Source: Thermoanaerobaculum sp964488355
GTDB taxonomy: Bacteria > Acidobacteriota > Thermoanaerobaculia > Thermoanaerobaculales > Thermoanaerobaculaceae
Direction: 5' to 3'
Length of the DNA: 57,329 nt
Assembly: GCA_964488355.1 (NCBI GenBank)
Contig: CAZAUJ010000016.1
Location: forward strand, 1 to 57,329
Below the pieces are notes generated by a model. It was given only the letters and a program-made list of their open reading frames with translations, searched no databases and was not told where the DNA came from. Positions 1-9,200 of this stretch are shown one piece after another. Numbering within the stretch: the first letter of the stretch is position 1; each line of letters opens with the position of its first letter. The position numbers and the translations under genes are program-made.

Positions 1-25
1 CCATGCTAACACTCCGGGAGAAAAA

Positions 26-120
26 CGGAAGCGCATGGGAATCGAACCCACCCCCAGCTTCCGGTGAAGCCGGGCAACGGTTTTGAAGACCGCGAGGGCC
101 ACCAGGCCCCGTGCGCTTCC
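26..120 (-). tRNA. selC: tRNA-Sec (anticodon UCA)
   Basis: Read on the minus strand this is a 95-nt tRNA with the selenocysteine hallmarks: an 8-bp acceptor stem (GGAAGCGC pairing with GCGCTTCC), a long variable arm, a GGTTCGATTCC-type T arm and the anticodon TCA (plus-strand positions 84-86). CCA is not encoded. It implies that the organism decodes UGA as selenocysteine, so selA, selB and selD should exist elsewhere; none is in this window. A TACACT hexamer lies six bases upstream of the mature 5' end, so transcription may start at the first tRNA base. The identification is secure. Confidence 0.95.
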
Positions 121-126
121 AGGTAA

Positions 127-132
127 AGTGTA
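127..132 (-). promoter_or_regulatory. -10 box for tRNA-Sec
   Basis: Minus-strand TACACT followed by six bases (TTACCT) and then the first G of tRNA-Sec at 120. With usual -10 to +1 spacing the start site would coincide with the mature 5' end. No convincing -35 element is seen upstream. Confidence 0.5.
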
Positions 133-328
133 ATGGAAAAACCCTGGCCGGCACCCTCGCCTGCCCTCCAAAACCAGGAAATTGGTCGAGGCCCCCACCG
201 TGAAACGTGGGCACGGGCGTGACACCAACAACCTAGGAAAGCAACCCCTTCCCGTGGGCAAAAGCGGAAGGCAAAGGCAGCGGCACAAAAAAGACAGGCG
301 AACCACCTTTCTTTTCCGCCCCCCCGCG

Positions 329-357
329 TTGACAATCTTGCCCCCGGCTGCTAAAGT
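329..357 (+). promoter_or_regulatory. Promoter for tRNA-Ala
   Basis: TTGACA (329-334), a 17-bp spacer and TAAAGT (352-357), giving a start near 364, about nine bases before tRNA-Ala. It is a standard housekeeping-sigma promoter with a perfect -35, unlike the -10-only arrangements in front of many protein genes here. Confidence 0.7.
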
Positions 358-372
358 GAGTTTCCCGACGGT

Positions 373-448
373 GGGGCCGTAGCTCAGTTGGGAGAGCGCA
401 TGAATGGCATTCATGAGGTCGTGGGTTCGACTCCCATCGGCTCCACCA
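373..448 (+). tRNA. tRNA-Ala (anticodon GGC)
   Basis: A 73-nt tRNA body plus an encoded CCA (446-448). The acceptor arms are GGGGCCG and CGGCTCC, the D arm is TAGCTCAGTTGGGAGAGC, the anticodon loop ATGGCAT carries GGC, and the T arm is GTGGGTTCGACTCCCAT. GGC reads alanine GCC/GCU codons. A good promoter lies just upstream. Confidence 0.95.
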
Positions 449-591
449 TGCCTTTGCTTTCGCCAAGGCGATAAAAGGGGCGTGGCTCGCCGCCCCCCAA
501 CGGCCCACCCGCGGCGAAGCAATTCCCATCGGTTCCACCCACTCCCAAACCTCCTGGTGTAAAAAAAAAAGCAAACCCTGCACGCTACCGG

Positions 592-1791
592 TCAACGCCG
601 GAAGAGGAACAGCTCCACGTTGTGCTCGGTGAAGCGCCGCCCCACCACGTGGGGCTGGGCAAGAAGGCGCTGCAACGCCTCGCCCTCGGCCGTGGGCAAC
701 TGCACCATCTCTACCAAGCCTGAGGCGCGCAGTGCCTCCACCACCACCGCCTCCAGCTCCGGCAAGCCCTGACCGGTGAGGGCAGAAACCAACACCGCGC
801 GGCGACCAGAGGGGAGCTCGGGCAACGCTGGTAGCTTGTCCACCTTGTTGCCGGCCACGATGCAGCGCTCCGGCAGAACTCCCAGGGATTCGAGCACCTC
901 CTCCCCCACGTGAAGGTGCTGTTGCCACTGGGGATGGGACACGTCCACCACGTGCAGAAGCAGGTCAGCGGAGGCCGCCTCCTGCAGCGTGGCGCGAAAG
1001 GAAGCCACCAGCTCGTGAGGCAGCTTGCGGATGAAGCCCACGGTGTCGGCCACCGTCACCAGCAAGCCGCCCACTTCTGCCCGCCGCACCAGGGGGTCCA
1101 GGGTGGCAAACAGGCGGTCCTCGACCAGGGTGGACCTTTGCGTCAAGCGCTGAAAGAGGGCGGACTTACCCGCGTTGGTGTAGCCCACCAGCGCCACCGA
1201 AGGCAAGCGCTCCCGCCGGCCCCGCTGCACCAGCCGCTCCCGCTCCAGTTGGGCCAGCTTGCGCCGCAGGTGGCCTATGCGCCGGCGAATGACACGACGG
1301 TCGATTTCCAGCTGGGTTTCACCCACGCCACGGGTGCCGATACCTCCCGCTTGCCGCGAGAGGTGCTGCCAACGCCTGGTCAGGCGGGGCAATAGGTACT
1401 GGAGCTGGGCCAGTTCCACTTGGGTCTTGGCCTCCCGGGTCTTGGCTCGCAGAGCAAAGATGTCCAGGATCACCCCTGCCCGGTCCAACACCTTCACCCC
1501 TTCGGGCAGTCGTTCCTCCAAGTGATGGACCTGCGCCGGTGTGAGCTGCACGTCGAACACCACCAAGCCCGCCTTGCTGGCCTCTACCAGCTCTCTCAGC
1601 TCCCCCACCTTGCCCTGGCCTATAGAGGTAGCCGGGTCAGGAGCTGCGCGGCGCTGCACCAGCTGGCCCACCACCTGCGCACCGGCCGTGTCCAAGAGAG
1701 CCACCAGCTCCTCCAGGTCGGCGGCCAACTGGGTTGGGTTGGTGGCCGGGGTGACCAGCCCCACCACCACCGCCTTTTCTCGCTCCGCCAT
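592..1791 (-). CDS. hflX: GTPase HflX
   Basis: Ribosome-associated GTPase of the HflX family (Obg-HflX superfamily), which in studied bacteria splits stalled or stress-arrested ribosomes. An N-terminal HflX domain contains the glycine-rich linker QAGGIGTRGVGETQLE, followed by a coiled stretch and a G domain with P-loop GYTNAGKS (around residue 200), DTVGF (G3) and NKVD (G4), then a short C-terminal tail. About 399 residues, normal for the family. Two in-frame ATGs exist (1800 and 1791). I prefer 1791 because a minus-strand TAGCAT ends seven bases before it, matching the leaderless pattern of neighbouring genes; no Shine-Dalgarno is present for either. It diverges from the methyltransferase gene with overlapping -10 elements. 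Confidence 0.9.
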   Translation of the reverse strand: MAEREKAVVVGLVTPATNPTQLAADLEELVALLDTAGAQVVGQLVQRRAAPDPATSIGQGKVGELRELVEASKAGLVVFDVQLTPAQVHHLEERLPEGVKVLDRAGVILDIFALRAKTREAKTQVELAQLQYLLPRLTRRWQHLSRQAGGIGTRGVGETQLEIDRRVIRRRIGHLRRKLAQLERERLVQRGRRERLPSVALVGYTNAGKSALFQRLTQRSTLVEDRLFATLDPLVRRAEVGGLLVTVADTVGFIRKLPHELVASFRATLQEAASADLLLHVVDVSHPQWQQHLHVGEEVLESLGVLPERCIVAGNKVDKLPALPELPSGRRAVLVSALTGQGLPELEAVVVEALRASGLVEMVQLPTAEGEALQRLLAQPHVVGRRFTEHNVELFLFRR

Positions 1792-1794
1792 CGC

Positions 1795-1804
1795 TATCAT
1801 GCTA
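1795..1804. promoter_or_regulatory. Overlapping divergent -10 boxes (hflX / homocysteine methyltransferase)
   Basis: The ten bases TATCATGCTA contain TATCAT on the plus strand (1795-1800), six bases before the GTG at 1807, and TAGCAT on the minus strand (1804-1799), seven bases before the hflX ATG at 1791. Both genes would be transcribed without leaders from hexamers that share two base pairs, so the two polymerases should compete. No -35 consensus is visible on either side. Confidence 0.5.
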
Positions 1805-1806
1805 GG

Positions 1807-2724
1807 GTGCAGGGGGAACTGCCGTCAAGGCCGAAGCCAGAGGAGCTGCAGCAGTGGCTCCAGCAACGCCCCCGGTTGCTGGACGGAGCCATGGGCTCGG
1901 AGCTGTTGCGCCGGGGAGTGACTTCGGCTACCACCCTTTGGGGCGTGGGCGCCCTGGTGCACGATCCGAAAGCTGTTCGCAGCGTGCATGAAGACTATGT
2001 GGCGTGCGGCTGCGACGTGCTGACCGCCGCCACCTTCCGCGTGGCCCCTTACTCCCTGCAGCGCTTCAGCCGCTACCCCACCGCCGAGGAGCTGGCCAAG
2101 CAGGCCGTATCCCTGGCGCGGCACGCAGCCAGGAGTGCGGCCAAGCCGGTGCTGGTGTTCGCCTCCATGACCACGCTGGAGGACTGCTACCGCCCCGACC
2201 TGGTGCCGGATCCGGAAACCCTGGAACGGGAGCACCGCCGCACCGCCGAGGTGCTGGCGACCGCGAAGCCGGATGGGTTATTGCTGGAGACCTTCAACAC
2301 CATCGGCGAGGCGCTGGTGGCTTGCCGAGCAGCCACGGCCACCGGCCTTCCGGTGGTGGTGAGCTTTGCCTGCCAAAGCGGGGGACGGCTGCTTTCCGGT
2401 GAGCCGGCAGGGCAGGCAGCCAAGGCGGTGAGCCTTCCTGGGGTGGTGGCAGTGGGGGTGAACTGCACCCGCTTGGCCGACCTGCTCCCTGCCCTCATAG
2501 CCATGGCGGTGGCCACCGATTTGCCCTTGGTGGCCTACGGCAACAACGGTTGGTTCGACGAGCAAAGCCCGCACCTGGCAGCCCCGCGCGTCAGCCCGGA
2601 CCGTTATGCCCGCTGCGTGTTGGGCTGCGTGGCGGCAGGAGCACGTCTGGTGGGGGGCTGCTGCGGCACCACGCCCGAGGACATTGCCCAGCTGGGCGAG
2701 CTCCTCGGGCAGCAATTCCCCTGA
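1807..2724 (+). CDS. Homocysteine S-methyltransferase family protein
   Basis: Zinc-dependent methyltransferase of the homocysteine-binding (MetH N-terminal/BHMT/MmuM) fold, expected to methylate homocysteine to methionine. Visible motifs are LLDGAMGSEL near the N-terminus, GVNCT (first zinc cysteine) and GGCCGTTPEDI near the C-terminus (paired zinc cysteines). About 305 residues, the size of a stand-alone domain with no folate- or cobalamin-binding part, so the methyl donor is unknown (S-methylmethionine or a partner protein). GTG 1807 is chosen because TATCAT-N6-GTG fits the local leaderless pattern and places LLDGAMG about 24 residues in; the next ATG would delete part of that motif. Confidence 0.85.
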   Translation: MQGELPSRPKPEELQQWLQQRPRLLDGAMGSELLRRGVTSATTLWGVGALVHDPKAVRSVHEDYVACGCDVLTAATFRVAPYSLQRFSRYPTAEELAKQAVSLARHAARSAAKPVLVFASMTTLEDCYRPDLVPDPETLEREHRRTAEVLATAKPDGLLLETFNTIGEALVACRAATATGLPVVVSFACQSGGRLLSGEPAGQAAKAVSLPGVVAVGVNCTRLADLLPALIAMAVATDLPLVAYGNNGWFDEQSPHLAAPRVSPDRYARCVLGCVAAGARLVGGCCGTTPEDIAQLGELLGQQFP

Positions 2725-2730
2725 AACGGC

Positions 2731-2736
2731 TACAAT
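2731..2736 (+). promoter_or_regulatory. -10 box, leaderless nadC promoter
   Basis: TACAAT, then six bases, then GTG at 2743. It lies just after the stop codon of the preceding gene; no Shine-Dalgarno and no -35 consensus are visible. Confidence 0.5.
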
Positions 2737-2742
2737 GCACCG

Positions 2743-3588
2743 GTGATGGAGCTCTCCGAACCTTACGCCAGCTGCCTGCCTCAACTTGTGGCTTTGGCTT
2801 TGGCCGAGGACTTGCCCGACCTCACCGGTACGGCCATTTTTCCCGCCAACGCCCAAGCTCGCGCCCGCATCCTGGCAAAGAAAGAGGGCGTGATCGTGGG
2901 GGCTGCAGCCGCGGCCTTTGTGTTTTCCTTTCTTGATGCCCGCTGTCACTGCCGCATGACCCAGCAAGACGGGCAAAGGGTCGCCCCCGGAACGGTAATC
3001 CTGGAGGTCACCGGCCCGGCGCGGGCACTTTTGGCCGGGGAGCGCACCGCCCTCAATTTCCTCATGCGCCTTTCCGGCATTGCCACTTTAACCAGCCGGT
3101 ATGTGGCCGGGTTATCAGGGACCTCCTGCCGCCTTTTGGATACCCGCAAGACCATCCCCGGGTACCGCCGCCTGGAAAAACACGCGGTACGCTGCGGTGG
3201 CGGTACGAACCACCGCCTGGGCCTTTACGACGCCGCCATGATCAAAGACACCCACATTGCCGCCTGCGGCTCCATCACCCGCGCGGTAGAACAGGTGCGC
3301 AGGCAATGGGGTGAAGCCATTCCCTTAGTGGCGGAGTGTGCCAGCCTGGCCCAGGTGGAGGAGGCCCTAGCCTGCCGCGTAGGCCATCTCCTGCTGGACA
3401 ACATGGACTTGGACACCCTGGCGGAAGCGGTACGCCTCGCCCAGGGCAAGGCCCTGTTGGAGGCTTCCGGCGGGATTACCCTGGAAAACGTGCGCCAGGT
3501 GGCTCTTACCGGCGTGGACTTTGTCTCCGTGGGCGCCATCACCCACTCGGCCCCAGCCTTGGACGTTTCCATGGAGGTGATCGGGTGA
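2743..3588 (+). CDS. nadC: Nicotinate-nucleotide pyrophosphorylase (carboxylating)
   Basis: Quinolinate phosphoribosyltransferase: quinolinate + PRPP gives nicotinate mononucleotide, CO2 and PPi, the third step of de novo NAD synthesis in the cytosol. The family core is clear: GERTALNFLMRLSGIAT, LDTRKTIPGYRRLEKHAV, GGGTNHRLGLYD and IKDTHI, which hold the conserved Arg, Lys and His residues of the quinolinate/PRPP site; LEASGGITLENV lies near the C-terminus. At 281 residues it is normal length. GTG 2743 (leaderless) and ATG 2746 are adjacent candidates; the start barely changes. Its TGA overlaps the nadB GTG, so the two are translationally coupled. nadA is not in the window. Confidence 0.95.
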   Translation: MMELSEPYASCLPQLVALALAEDLPDLTGTAIFPANAQARARILAKKEGVIVGAAAAAFVFSFLDARCHCRMTQQDGQRVAPGTVILEVTGPARALLAGERTALNFLMRLSGIATLTSRYVAGLSGTSCRLLDTRKTIPGYRRLEKHAVRCGGGTNHRLGLYDAAMIKDTHIAACGSITRAVEQVRRQWGEAIPLVAECASLAQVEEALACRVGHLLLDNMDLDTLAEAVRLAQGKALLEASGGITLENVRQVALTGVDFVSVGAITHSAPALDVSMEVIG

Positions 3589-5165
3589 AACTGGCTGACC
3601 GCCACCACACTCAGGTGTTAGTGCTGGGAAGCGGCGTGGCCGGGCTGGCCGCAGCGTTGGCTGCAGCGGAGGAAGGTGCCCAGGTGCTGGTGCTCACGCG
3701 CGCCAGCGACCCTGCGCACACCAACACGGCCCGCGCCCAGGGGGGCATTGTCTTCCGCGGCGAAGGGGACTCACCGGAGCTCTTGGCAGCGGACATCATG
3801 GCTGCCGGCGCGGGTTTCGGCTTGCCGGAGGCGGCCATGTTTTTGGCCACCGAGGGGCCCAAGGCGGTGGAGGAGTGGCTGTTGCAGCGCCTGGCGGTGC
3901 CCTTCGACCGCCAGCCAGATGGCCGCTTGGACCTGGCGTTGGAAGCGGCCCATTCGGTACCGCGCATCCTTCACGCTGCCGATCGCACGGGTGCAGCCAT
4001 TCAAGAAGCTTTGCTGGCCGCAGCGCAACGTCACCCCAACGTGACGGTGCTGGCCGGCTACCAAGGGGTGGACCTGCTCACCAGCCACCACCATTCGCGG
4101 CGCACCGTGGACCGCTACTCTTTGGAGAACCGATGTCTGGGCGCCTACGTGCTAGAGGTGAACTGCAACCGCGTGTGTACGGTCTTTGCCGACGCCACCA
4201 TCCTGGCCACCGGAGGTGCCGGAGCCCTGTACATCCACACCTCCAACCACCCCGGCTCCCTCGGTTCCGGCTTGGCCATGGCCTCGCGCGCCGGCGTTCG
4301 GCTTTTAAACCTCGAGTTCATCCAGTTTCATCCCACCTGTCTGTACGTGCCCGGCGCTCCGCGTTTTCTCATCACCGAAGCCCTGCGGGGTGCCGGCGCC
4401 CAGTTGGTAAACGAAGCGGGTGAGCGCTTCCTCCAGCGCTACCACCCCAAGGGGGAACTAGCCCCCCGGGACGTGGTGGCGCGCGCCATCGTGGACGAGC
4501 TGCACCGCACCGGGACAGAGTGCGTGTTCCTCGACCTGGGGGACAAGGGCCGCGAGCTAGCCAAGCGCTTTCCTACCGTGGCGGAAACCTGCGCCCGCTA
4601 CGGCATCGATATGAAAAGCCAGCGCATTCCCGTAGTTCCCGGGGCGCACTACACCTGCGGCGGTGTGGTGGCTGGATTGTACGGGCGCACCACCTTGCCG
4701 GGCCTCTACGCTGCCGGCGAGGTGGCCTGCACCGGCGTGCACGGAGCCAACCGCCTGGCCTCCACCTCCCTGCTGGAGGGGCTTACCTTCGGCTTGGCGG
4801 CTGGCCGCCACGCGGCCCAGCGCAGCCTGGCCGAACCCCTGCCCGCCGACTTGATGGGCGCCGTCCCCGATTGGGAGCCGGTACCCGGACCGTCCAACGA
4901 GGACCCGGCCCTCATTGCCCAGGACTGGTCCGCCATCCGTCACACCATGTGGAACTACGTGGGGATCGTGCGCACCCGCGAGCGCCTGGAGCGAGCGGTG
5001 GCCGACCTGCGCCACCAGCTGGTGCGCCTCACCCAGTTTTACCGCACCACGCCCATCTCCGCCAGCCTGGTGGACCTGTTCCATGGCTGCTTGGCTGCCG
5101 GGCTAATTGCCGAAGCGGCTCGCCGCAACCCCACCTCGGTGGGTTGCCACTACGTGGTGGGCTAG
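3585..5165 (+). CDS. nadB: L-aspartate oxidase
   Basis: FAD enzyme oxidising L-aspartate to iminoaspartate, the first step of de novo NAD synthesis. The N-terminus has the dinucleotide-binding GSGVAGL (residues 15-21); TARAQGGI, FIQFHPTCLY, RDVVARAI and HYTCGGV follow; GEVACTGVHGANRLASTSLLEG closes the flavin site in succinate dehydrogenase/aspartate oxidase style; the C-terminal helical domain is present. 526 residues, normal. The GTG start overlaps the nadC stop (GTGA) and is preceded by GGAGGTGATC as ribosome-binding site. Operon with nadC; quinolinate synthase NadA must be elsewhere. Confidence 0.94.
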   Translation: MKLADRHHTQVLVLGSGVAGLAAALAAAEEGAQVLVLTRASDPAHTNTARAQGGIVFRGEGDSPELLAADIMAAGAGFGLPEAAMFLATEGPKAVEEWLLQRLAVPFDRQPDGRLDLALEAAHSVPRILHAADRTGAAIQEALLAAAQRHPNVTVLAGYQGVDLLTSHHHSRRTVDRYSLENRCLGAYVLEVNCNRVCTVFADATILATGGAGALYIHTSNHPGSLGSGLAMASRAGVRLLNLEFIQFHPTCLYVPGAPRFLITEALRGAGAQLVNEAGERFLQRYHPKGELAPRDVVARAIVDELHRTGTECVFLDLGDKGRELAKRFPTVAETCARYGIDMKSQRIPVVPGAHYTCGGVVAGLYGRTTLPGLYAAGEVACTGVHGANRLASTSLLEGLTFGLAAGRHAAQRSLAEPLPADLMGAVPDWEPVPGPSNEDPALIAQDWSAIRHTMWNYVGIVRTRERLERAVADLRHQLVRLTQFYRTTPISASLVDLFHGCLAAGLIAEAARRNPTSVGCHYVVG

Positions 5166-5166
5166 C

Positions 5167-5172
5167 TATGCT
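5167..5172 (+). promoter_or_regulatory. -10 box, leaderless promoter of HD-domain gene
   Basis: TATGCT starting two bases after the nadB stop, then GGCCCT and ATG 5179. Exactly six bases separate hexamer and start codon; no Shine-Dalgarno is seen. Confidence 0.5.
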
Positions 5173-5178
5173 GGCCCT

Positions 5179-5742
5179 ATGAGGTACGACCGCGCACACG
5201 CTTGGGAGCTGCTGTGCTCGTGGGTGAGCAACGAGAACCTGCGCCGGCACTGCTTGGCGGTGGAGGCGGCCATGCGTGCCCATGCCCGCCGCCTGGGGGA
5301 GGAGGAGGACGCTTTTGCCATTGTCGGCTTGCTCCACGACTTCGATTACGAAAAGCATCCCACGCCGGACGAGCACGTGTGGGTGGGTGCTCAGGTCCTG
5401 CGCCAGCAGGGCTGGCCCGAGGCCTGGGTGCGGGCCATCGAGGGCCACGCGTCCTACACCGGCGTGCCGCGGGACACGGCCATGGCCAAGTGCCTCTTTG
5501 CCGTGGACGAGCTCACCGGCTTCCTGGTGGCCTGCACTTTGGTGCGGCCGGACCGCAACATTGCGGCCTTGCCGGTCGAGTCAGTGCAAAAGCGCATGAA
5601 GGAAAAGGCCTTTGCCCGCTCGGTGAGCCGCGAAGAAATCGTCAAGGGCGCCGAGGAAATCGGCATGACCCTGCCGGAGCACATTGCCTTCGTACGCGAT
5701 GCCATGGCCACCATCGCCCAGGAGCTGGGGCTTGCGTCTTAA
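5179..5742 (+). CDS. HD-domain metal-dependent phosphohydrolase
   Basis: 187-residue cytosolic HD-superfamily protein. Metal ligands fit the HD pattern: an early His in the NLRRHCLAVE segment, the HD pair in GLLHDFDYEKHP, and a later His in IEGHASYTG, followed by KCLFAVDELTGF. This resembles the small predicted HDIG hydrolases related to nucleotidases (COG2316 type, from memory). The natural substrate is unknown and no catalytic partner is fused. ATG 5179 is supported by the leaderless -10 box and by the family start (short helix, then the first His). It overlaps the following lipoprotein gene by 11 bases, so the two are probably cotranslated. Confidence 0.8.
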   Translation: MRYDRAHAWELLCSWVSNENLRRHCLAVEAAMRAHARRLGEEEDAFAIVGLLHDFDYEKHPTPDEHVWVGAQVLRQQGWPEAWVRAIEGHASYTGVPRDTAMAKCLFAVDELTGFLVACTLVRPDRNIAALPVESVQKRMKEKAFARSVSREEIVKGAEEIGMTLPEHIAFVRDAMATIAQELGLAS

Positions 5743-6190
5743 AGCGCTGTGGGGCTTGCTGCTGCTGGCGGCTTGCGCTCAGCCGGCGGTGCCGCGGCGC
5801 TTGGCCCAGCTGTCCCGCACCAAGGTGGTCACCGGGGCTCGGGCAGTGGCGCTCCTGGCCCAGCTCCATGGAGGGAGGGTGCGTGTGCCCTGGGCGGCGG
5901 TGGCGGAGTACGGGCGGGGTCGGCTCACCCTTTATCTGGCACGCTTCCCCAGCCGAGAGGAAGCCCACCAAGCCCTTCAGCGCATGGTGGCCGGGATGGC
6001 CCAGAATCGCCAGTTCAGCCAACCCCGCTGGCAAAGTCGGGAAACACAGCGGTACCTCACCGTCGGTCCCGGGGGGCATCACCTCTTTTGGCGTGCCGAT
6101 ACCTCGATCTATTGGCTCGCGGGCCAGCCGGAGGCGGTGTTTGCCGGCGCCGAGGAGCTGCCACCCCCACCCAGCGGCCTGCTGCTTTGA
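5732..6190 (+). CDS. Small putative lipoprotein
   Basis: 152-residue protein of unknown function. TTG 5732 is the best start: GGAG lies seven bases upstream inside the preceding gene, and the product then begins LRLKALWGLLLLAAC, a short signal peptide ending in a lipobox with Cys15. The mature part is a small alpha/beta-looking domain with RFPSREEAHQALQRM and a hydrophobic FWRADTSIYWLAG stretch, ending in a Pro-rich tail. Likely anchored to a periplasm-facing membrane. I do not recognise the family. It overlaps the HD-domain gene and is followed by the icmF promoter. Confidence 0.65.
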   Translation: MRLKALWGLLLLAACAQPAVPRRLAQLSRTKVVTGARAVALLAQLHGGRVRVPWAAVAEYGRGRLTLYLARFPSREEAHQALQRMVAGMAQNRQFSQPRWQSRETQRYLTVGPGGHHLFWRADTSIYWLAGQPEAVFAGAEELPPPPSGLLL

Positions 6191-6223
6191 AGGGCGCGGC
6201 AGCAGGACCGCACCCGCCTAGGC

Positions 6224-6229
6224 TAGAAT
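6224..6229 (+). promoter_or_regulatory. -10 box upstream of icmF
   Basis: TAGAAT ending 18 bases before ATG 6248, leaving a short leader that contains AGGGCAGGG as ribosome-binding site. No clear -35 consensus. Confidence 0.4.
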
Positions 6230-6247
6230 GCTTCAGGGCAGGGTGTC

Positions 6248-9200
6248 ATGGGGCAGGTGTACAAACCAAAAAACAAGGTTCGCTTCGTCACCGCCGCGTC
6301 CCTGTTCGACGGGCACGACGCCGCCATCAACATCATTCGCCGCCTGCTGCAAGCTCACGGCGCGGAGGTTATTCACTTGGGCCACAACCGCTCGGTGCGG
6401 GAAATCGTCGATGCCGCCATCCAAGAGGACGTGCAGGGCATTGCCGTGTCTTCCTACCAAGGCGGCCACATGGAGTTCTTCACGTACATGGTGGACCTGC
6501 TGCGCCAGCTCCGAGCCGCGCACATCCGCGTGTTTGGCGGAGGTGGCGGGGTAATCGTGCCGGAAGAGATCCGCCAGCTGGAAGCTTACGGCGTAGCCAA
6601 GATTTTCTCCCCCGACGACGGCCGCAAGCTGGGCTTGGAGGGCATGGTGAGCCTCATGCTCGAGGCTTGCGATTTTGCCGTTACCGAGCTGTCTGATGGC
6701 CAGCCTCCCGATTTGACCCCGCAAAACTGGCAGCTGGTGGCCCGTGCCATTTCCCAGGTGGAGGCGGGCCTCCACCTCCAGCTCCCTCCTGCCTCGCGGC
6801 CCGTCCCGGTGGTGGGCATCACCGGCGTAGGAGGTGCGGGCAAATCCTCCCTTACCGACGAGTTGGTGCGCCGGCTGCTTTTGGACTTTCCCGCCCTGCG
6901 CGTGGCTATCCTGGCAGTGGACCCCACTAAACGGCGCACCGGTGGGGCGCTGTTGGCCGACCGCATTCGCATGAACAGCTTGGCCAGCGGGCGGGTGTAC
7001 ATGCGTTCGTTGGCCACACGCCAAGCGCATCGCAGCCTTTCCGCTGCGGTGGAAGGGGCCATTGCCGTGGCTCGCGCGTCAGGTCTTGACCTGATATTCC
7101 TCGAATCGGCGGGGGCTGGCCAGGCGGACAGTGAGATTGCCGACGTGGCGGATGTGGCGGTCTACACCATGACCCCCGAGTACGGTGCCTCCCTGCAGCT
7201 GGAAAAAATCGACATGCTGGATTTTGCCCACCTGGTGGCCATCAACAAGTTTGACCGCCCTGGGGCCTTGGATGCGCTGCGCGATGTACGCAAGCAGTGG
7301 CGGCGGGCTCACCCGGAGTTTTCCGGAAAGGAGGAAGACATCCCGGTTTTCGGCACCTGCGCCCATCAGTTCCATGACCGCGGTGTCAACGCCCTTTACC
7401 TGCGCTTGCTCCAGGAGCTCGCCGAGCGCTTTGGCGACCGTTTCCGGGTGAGTGAAAGCCACGCCCTGCCCGCGGGCCTTCCCCAACGGCACCCCATCAT
7501 TCCCCCGGAGCGCAGCGGCTACCTGCGCGAGATCGTGGACACCTGTCGCCGGGTACGCTGCGAAACGGAGGAGCAGGTGCGCGTAGCCCGCACCCTCTAC
7601 CAGCTGGTGGGGGCGCGGGCGGTGCTCTGCGCCCACCAAGGGGAAGGGGACTTTGCCGACCTGTGGCACCTGTTCGAAGCGGTGGTGGCGGGCAGCCTGC
7701 CACCGGAACCGGGCCTGGCCGATTTGGATGCGGAAATCCGCCGACTGGCTCACCAGCTCTCCCCCGCCTCACGCACGGCCCTGGCCACCTGGCCCAAGCT
7801 GCGCCAAGACTACGCGGGCGAGTGTTTTACCTACCGCGTGAGGGATCGAGAAGTGACGGTGGCCCTAACCAGCACCTCGCTGGCGGGTACACCCATCCCT
7901 AAGGTGGTCCTACCGGAGACGGAAGACTGGGGCGAGATCCTCCGCTTCCTGTTGCGGGAAAACGTGCCCGGCGCCTACCCCTACACCGCCGGGGTGTTCC
8001 CCTTCAAGCGGCAAGAGGAGCTGCCCACGCGCATGTTTGCCGGCGAGGGCGGTCCGGAGCGCACCAACACGCGCTTCCACTTCCTGCGAGCAGGCCAGCC
8101 CTTCGCCCGCCTTTCCACCGCCTTTGACTCTGTGACCCTCTACGGCGAGGACCCGGACCCACGTCCGGACATTTACGGCAAGATCGGGGAATCGGGGGTT
8201 TCCATTTGCAGCGTGGAGGACATGGAAAAGCTCTACGCCGGTTTCGACCTCTGCGCCCCCAACACCTCCGTATCCATGACGATCAACGGCCCTGCACCCA
8301 TGATCCTCGCCATGTTTTTCAACGTGGCCGGCAGGCAAGAGGCCAAGCGGCGCCTTTTGGCCGATGGGCGGCTGCATGGAAAACTGGAAGACGCCCTTCA
8401 GCCCACGGTAGACGGGAAGAGGTGGGAGGAACTTGCCCCGCTGCTTCGCCCCGGCGAATGGGAAGAAGCCCTGTCGTGCGCCGTGCGGGTGGTGCGGGGC
8501 ACGGTGCAGGCGGACATCCTCAAGGAAGACCAAGCGCAAAACACCTGCATCTTTTCCACCGAGTTTGCCCTGCGCTTGATGGGCGACGTGCAAGCCTGGT
8601 TCGTGCAGCACGGCGTGCGCAACTTTTACTCCGTTTCCATCTCCGGCTACCACATTGCCGAGGCCGGCGCCAACCCCATCACCCAGCTGGCCTTCACCTT
8701 GGCCAACGGTTTTACCTACGTGGAGTACTTCCGCTCCCGCGGCCTGGCGGTGGACGACTTTGCCCCCAACCTCTCCTTCTTCTTTTCTAACGGTATGGAC
8801 CCGGAGTACACGGTCATTGGGCGAGTGGCCCGTCGTCTTTGGGCCACGGTGCTGCGCGAGCTTTACGGCGCCAACGAACGCTCGCAAAAGCTCAAGTACC
8901 ACATTCAAACCTCTGGGCGCTCCCTCCACGCGAAGGAAATTGCCTTCAACGACATCCGCACCACCCTGCAGGCCCTCCTGGCCCTCGCCGACAACTGCAA
9001 TTCCCTGCACACCAACGCCTACGACGAGGCCATCACCACCCCCACCGAGGAATCGGTGCGCCGTGCGTTGGCCATCCAGCTCATTGCTGCCCTGGAGTTT
9101 GGGCTGTTAAAAAACGAAAACCCCTGGCAGGGCTCATACTTCATCCAGTGGCTGACGGACCGGGTGGAGGAGGCGGTGCTTTCGGAGTTCCAACGCCTGG

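Noticed and set aside
233..928. Long minus-strand frame covering tRNA-Ala
   Set aside because: Gly/Arg-rich composition, crosses the tRNA and overlaps hflX in another frame.
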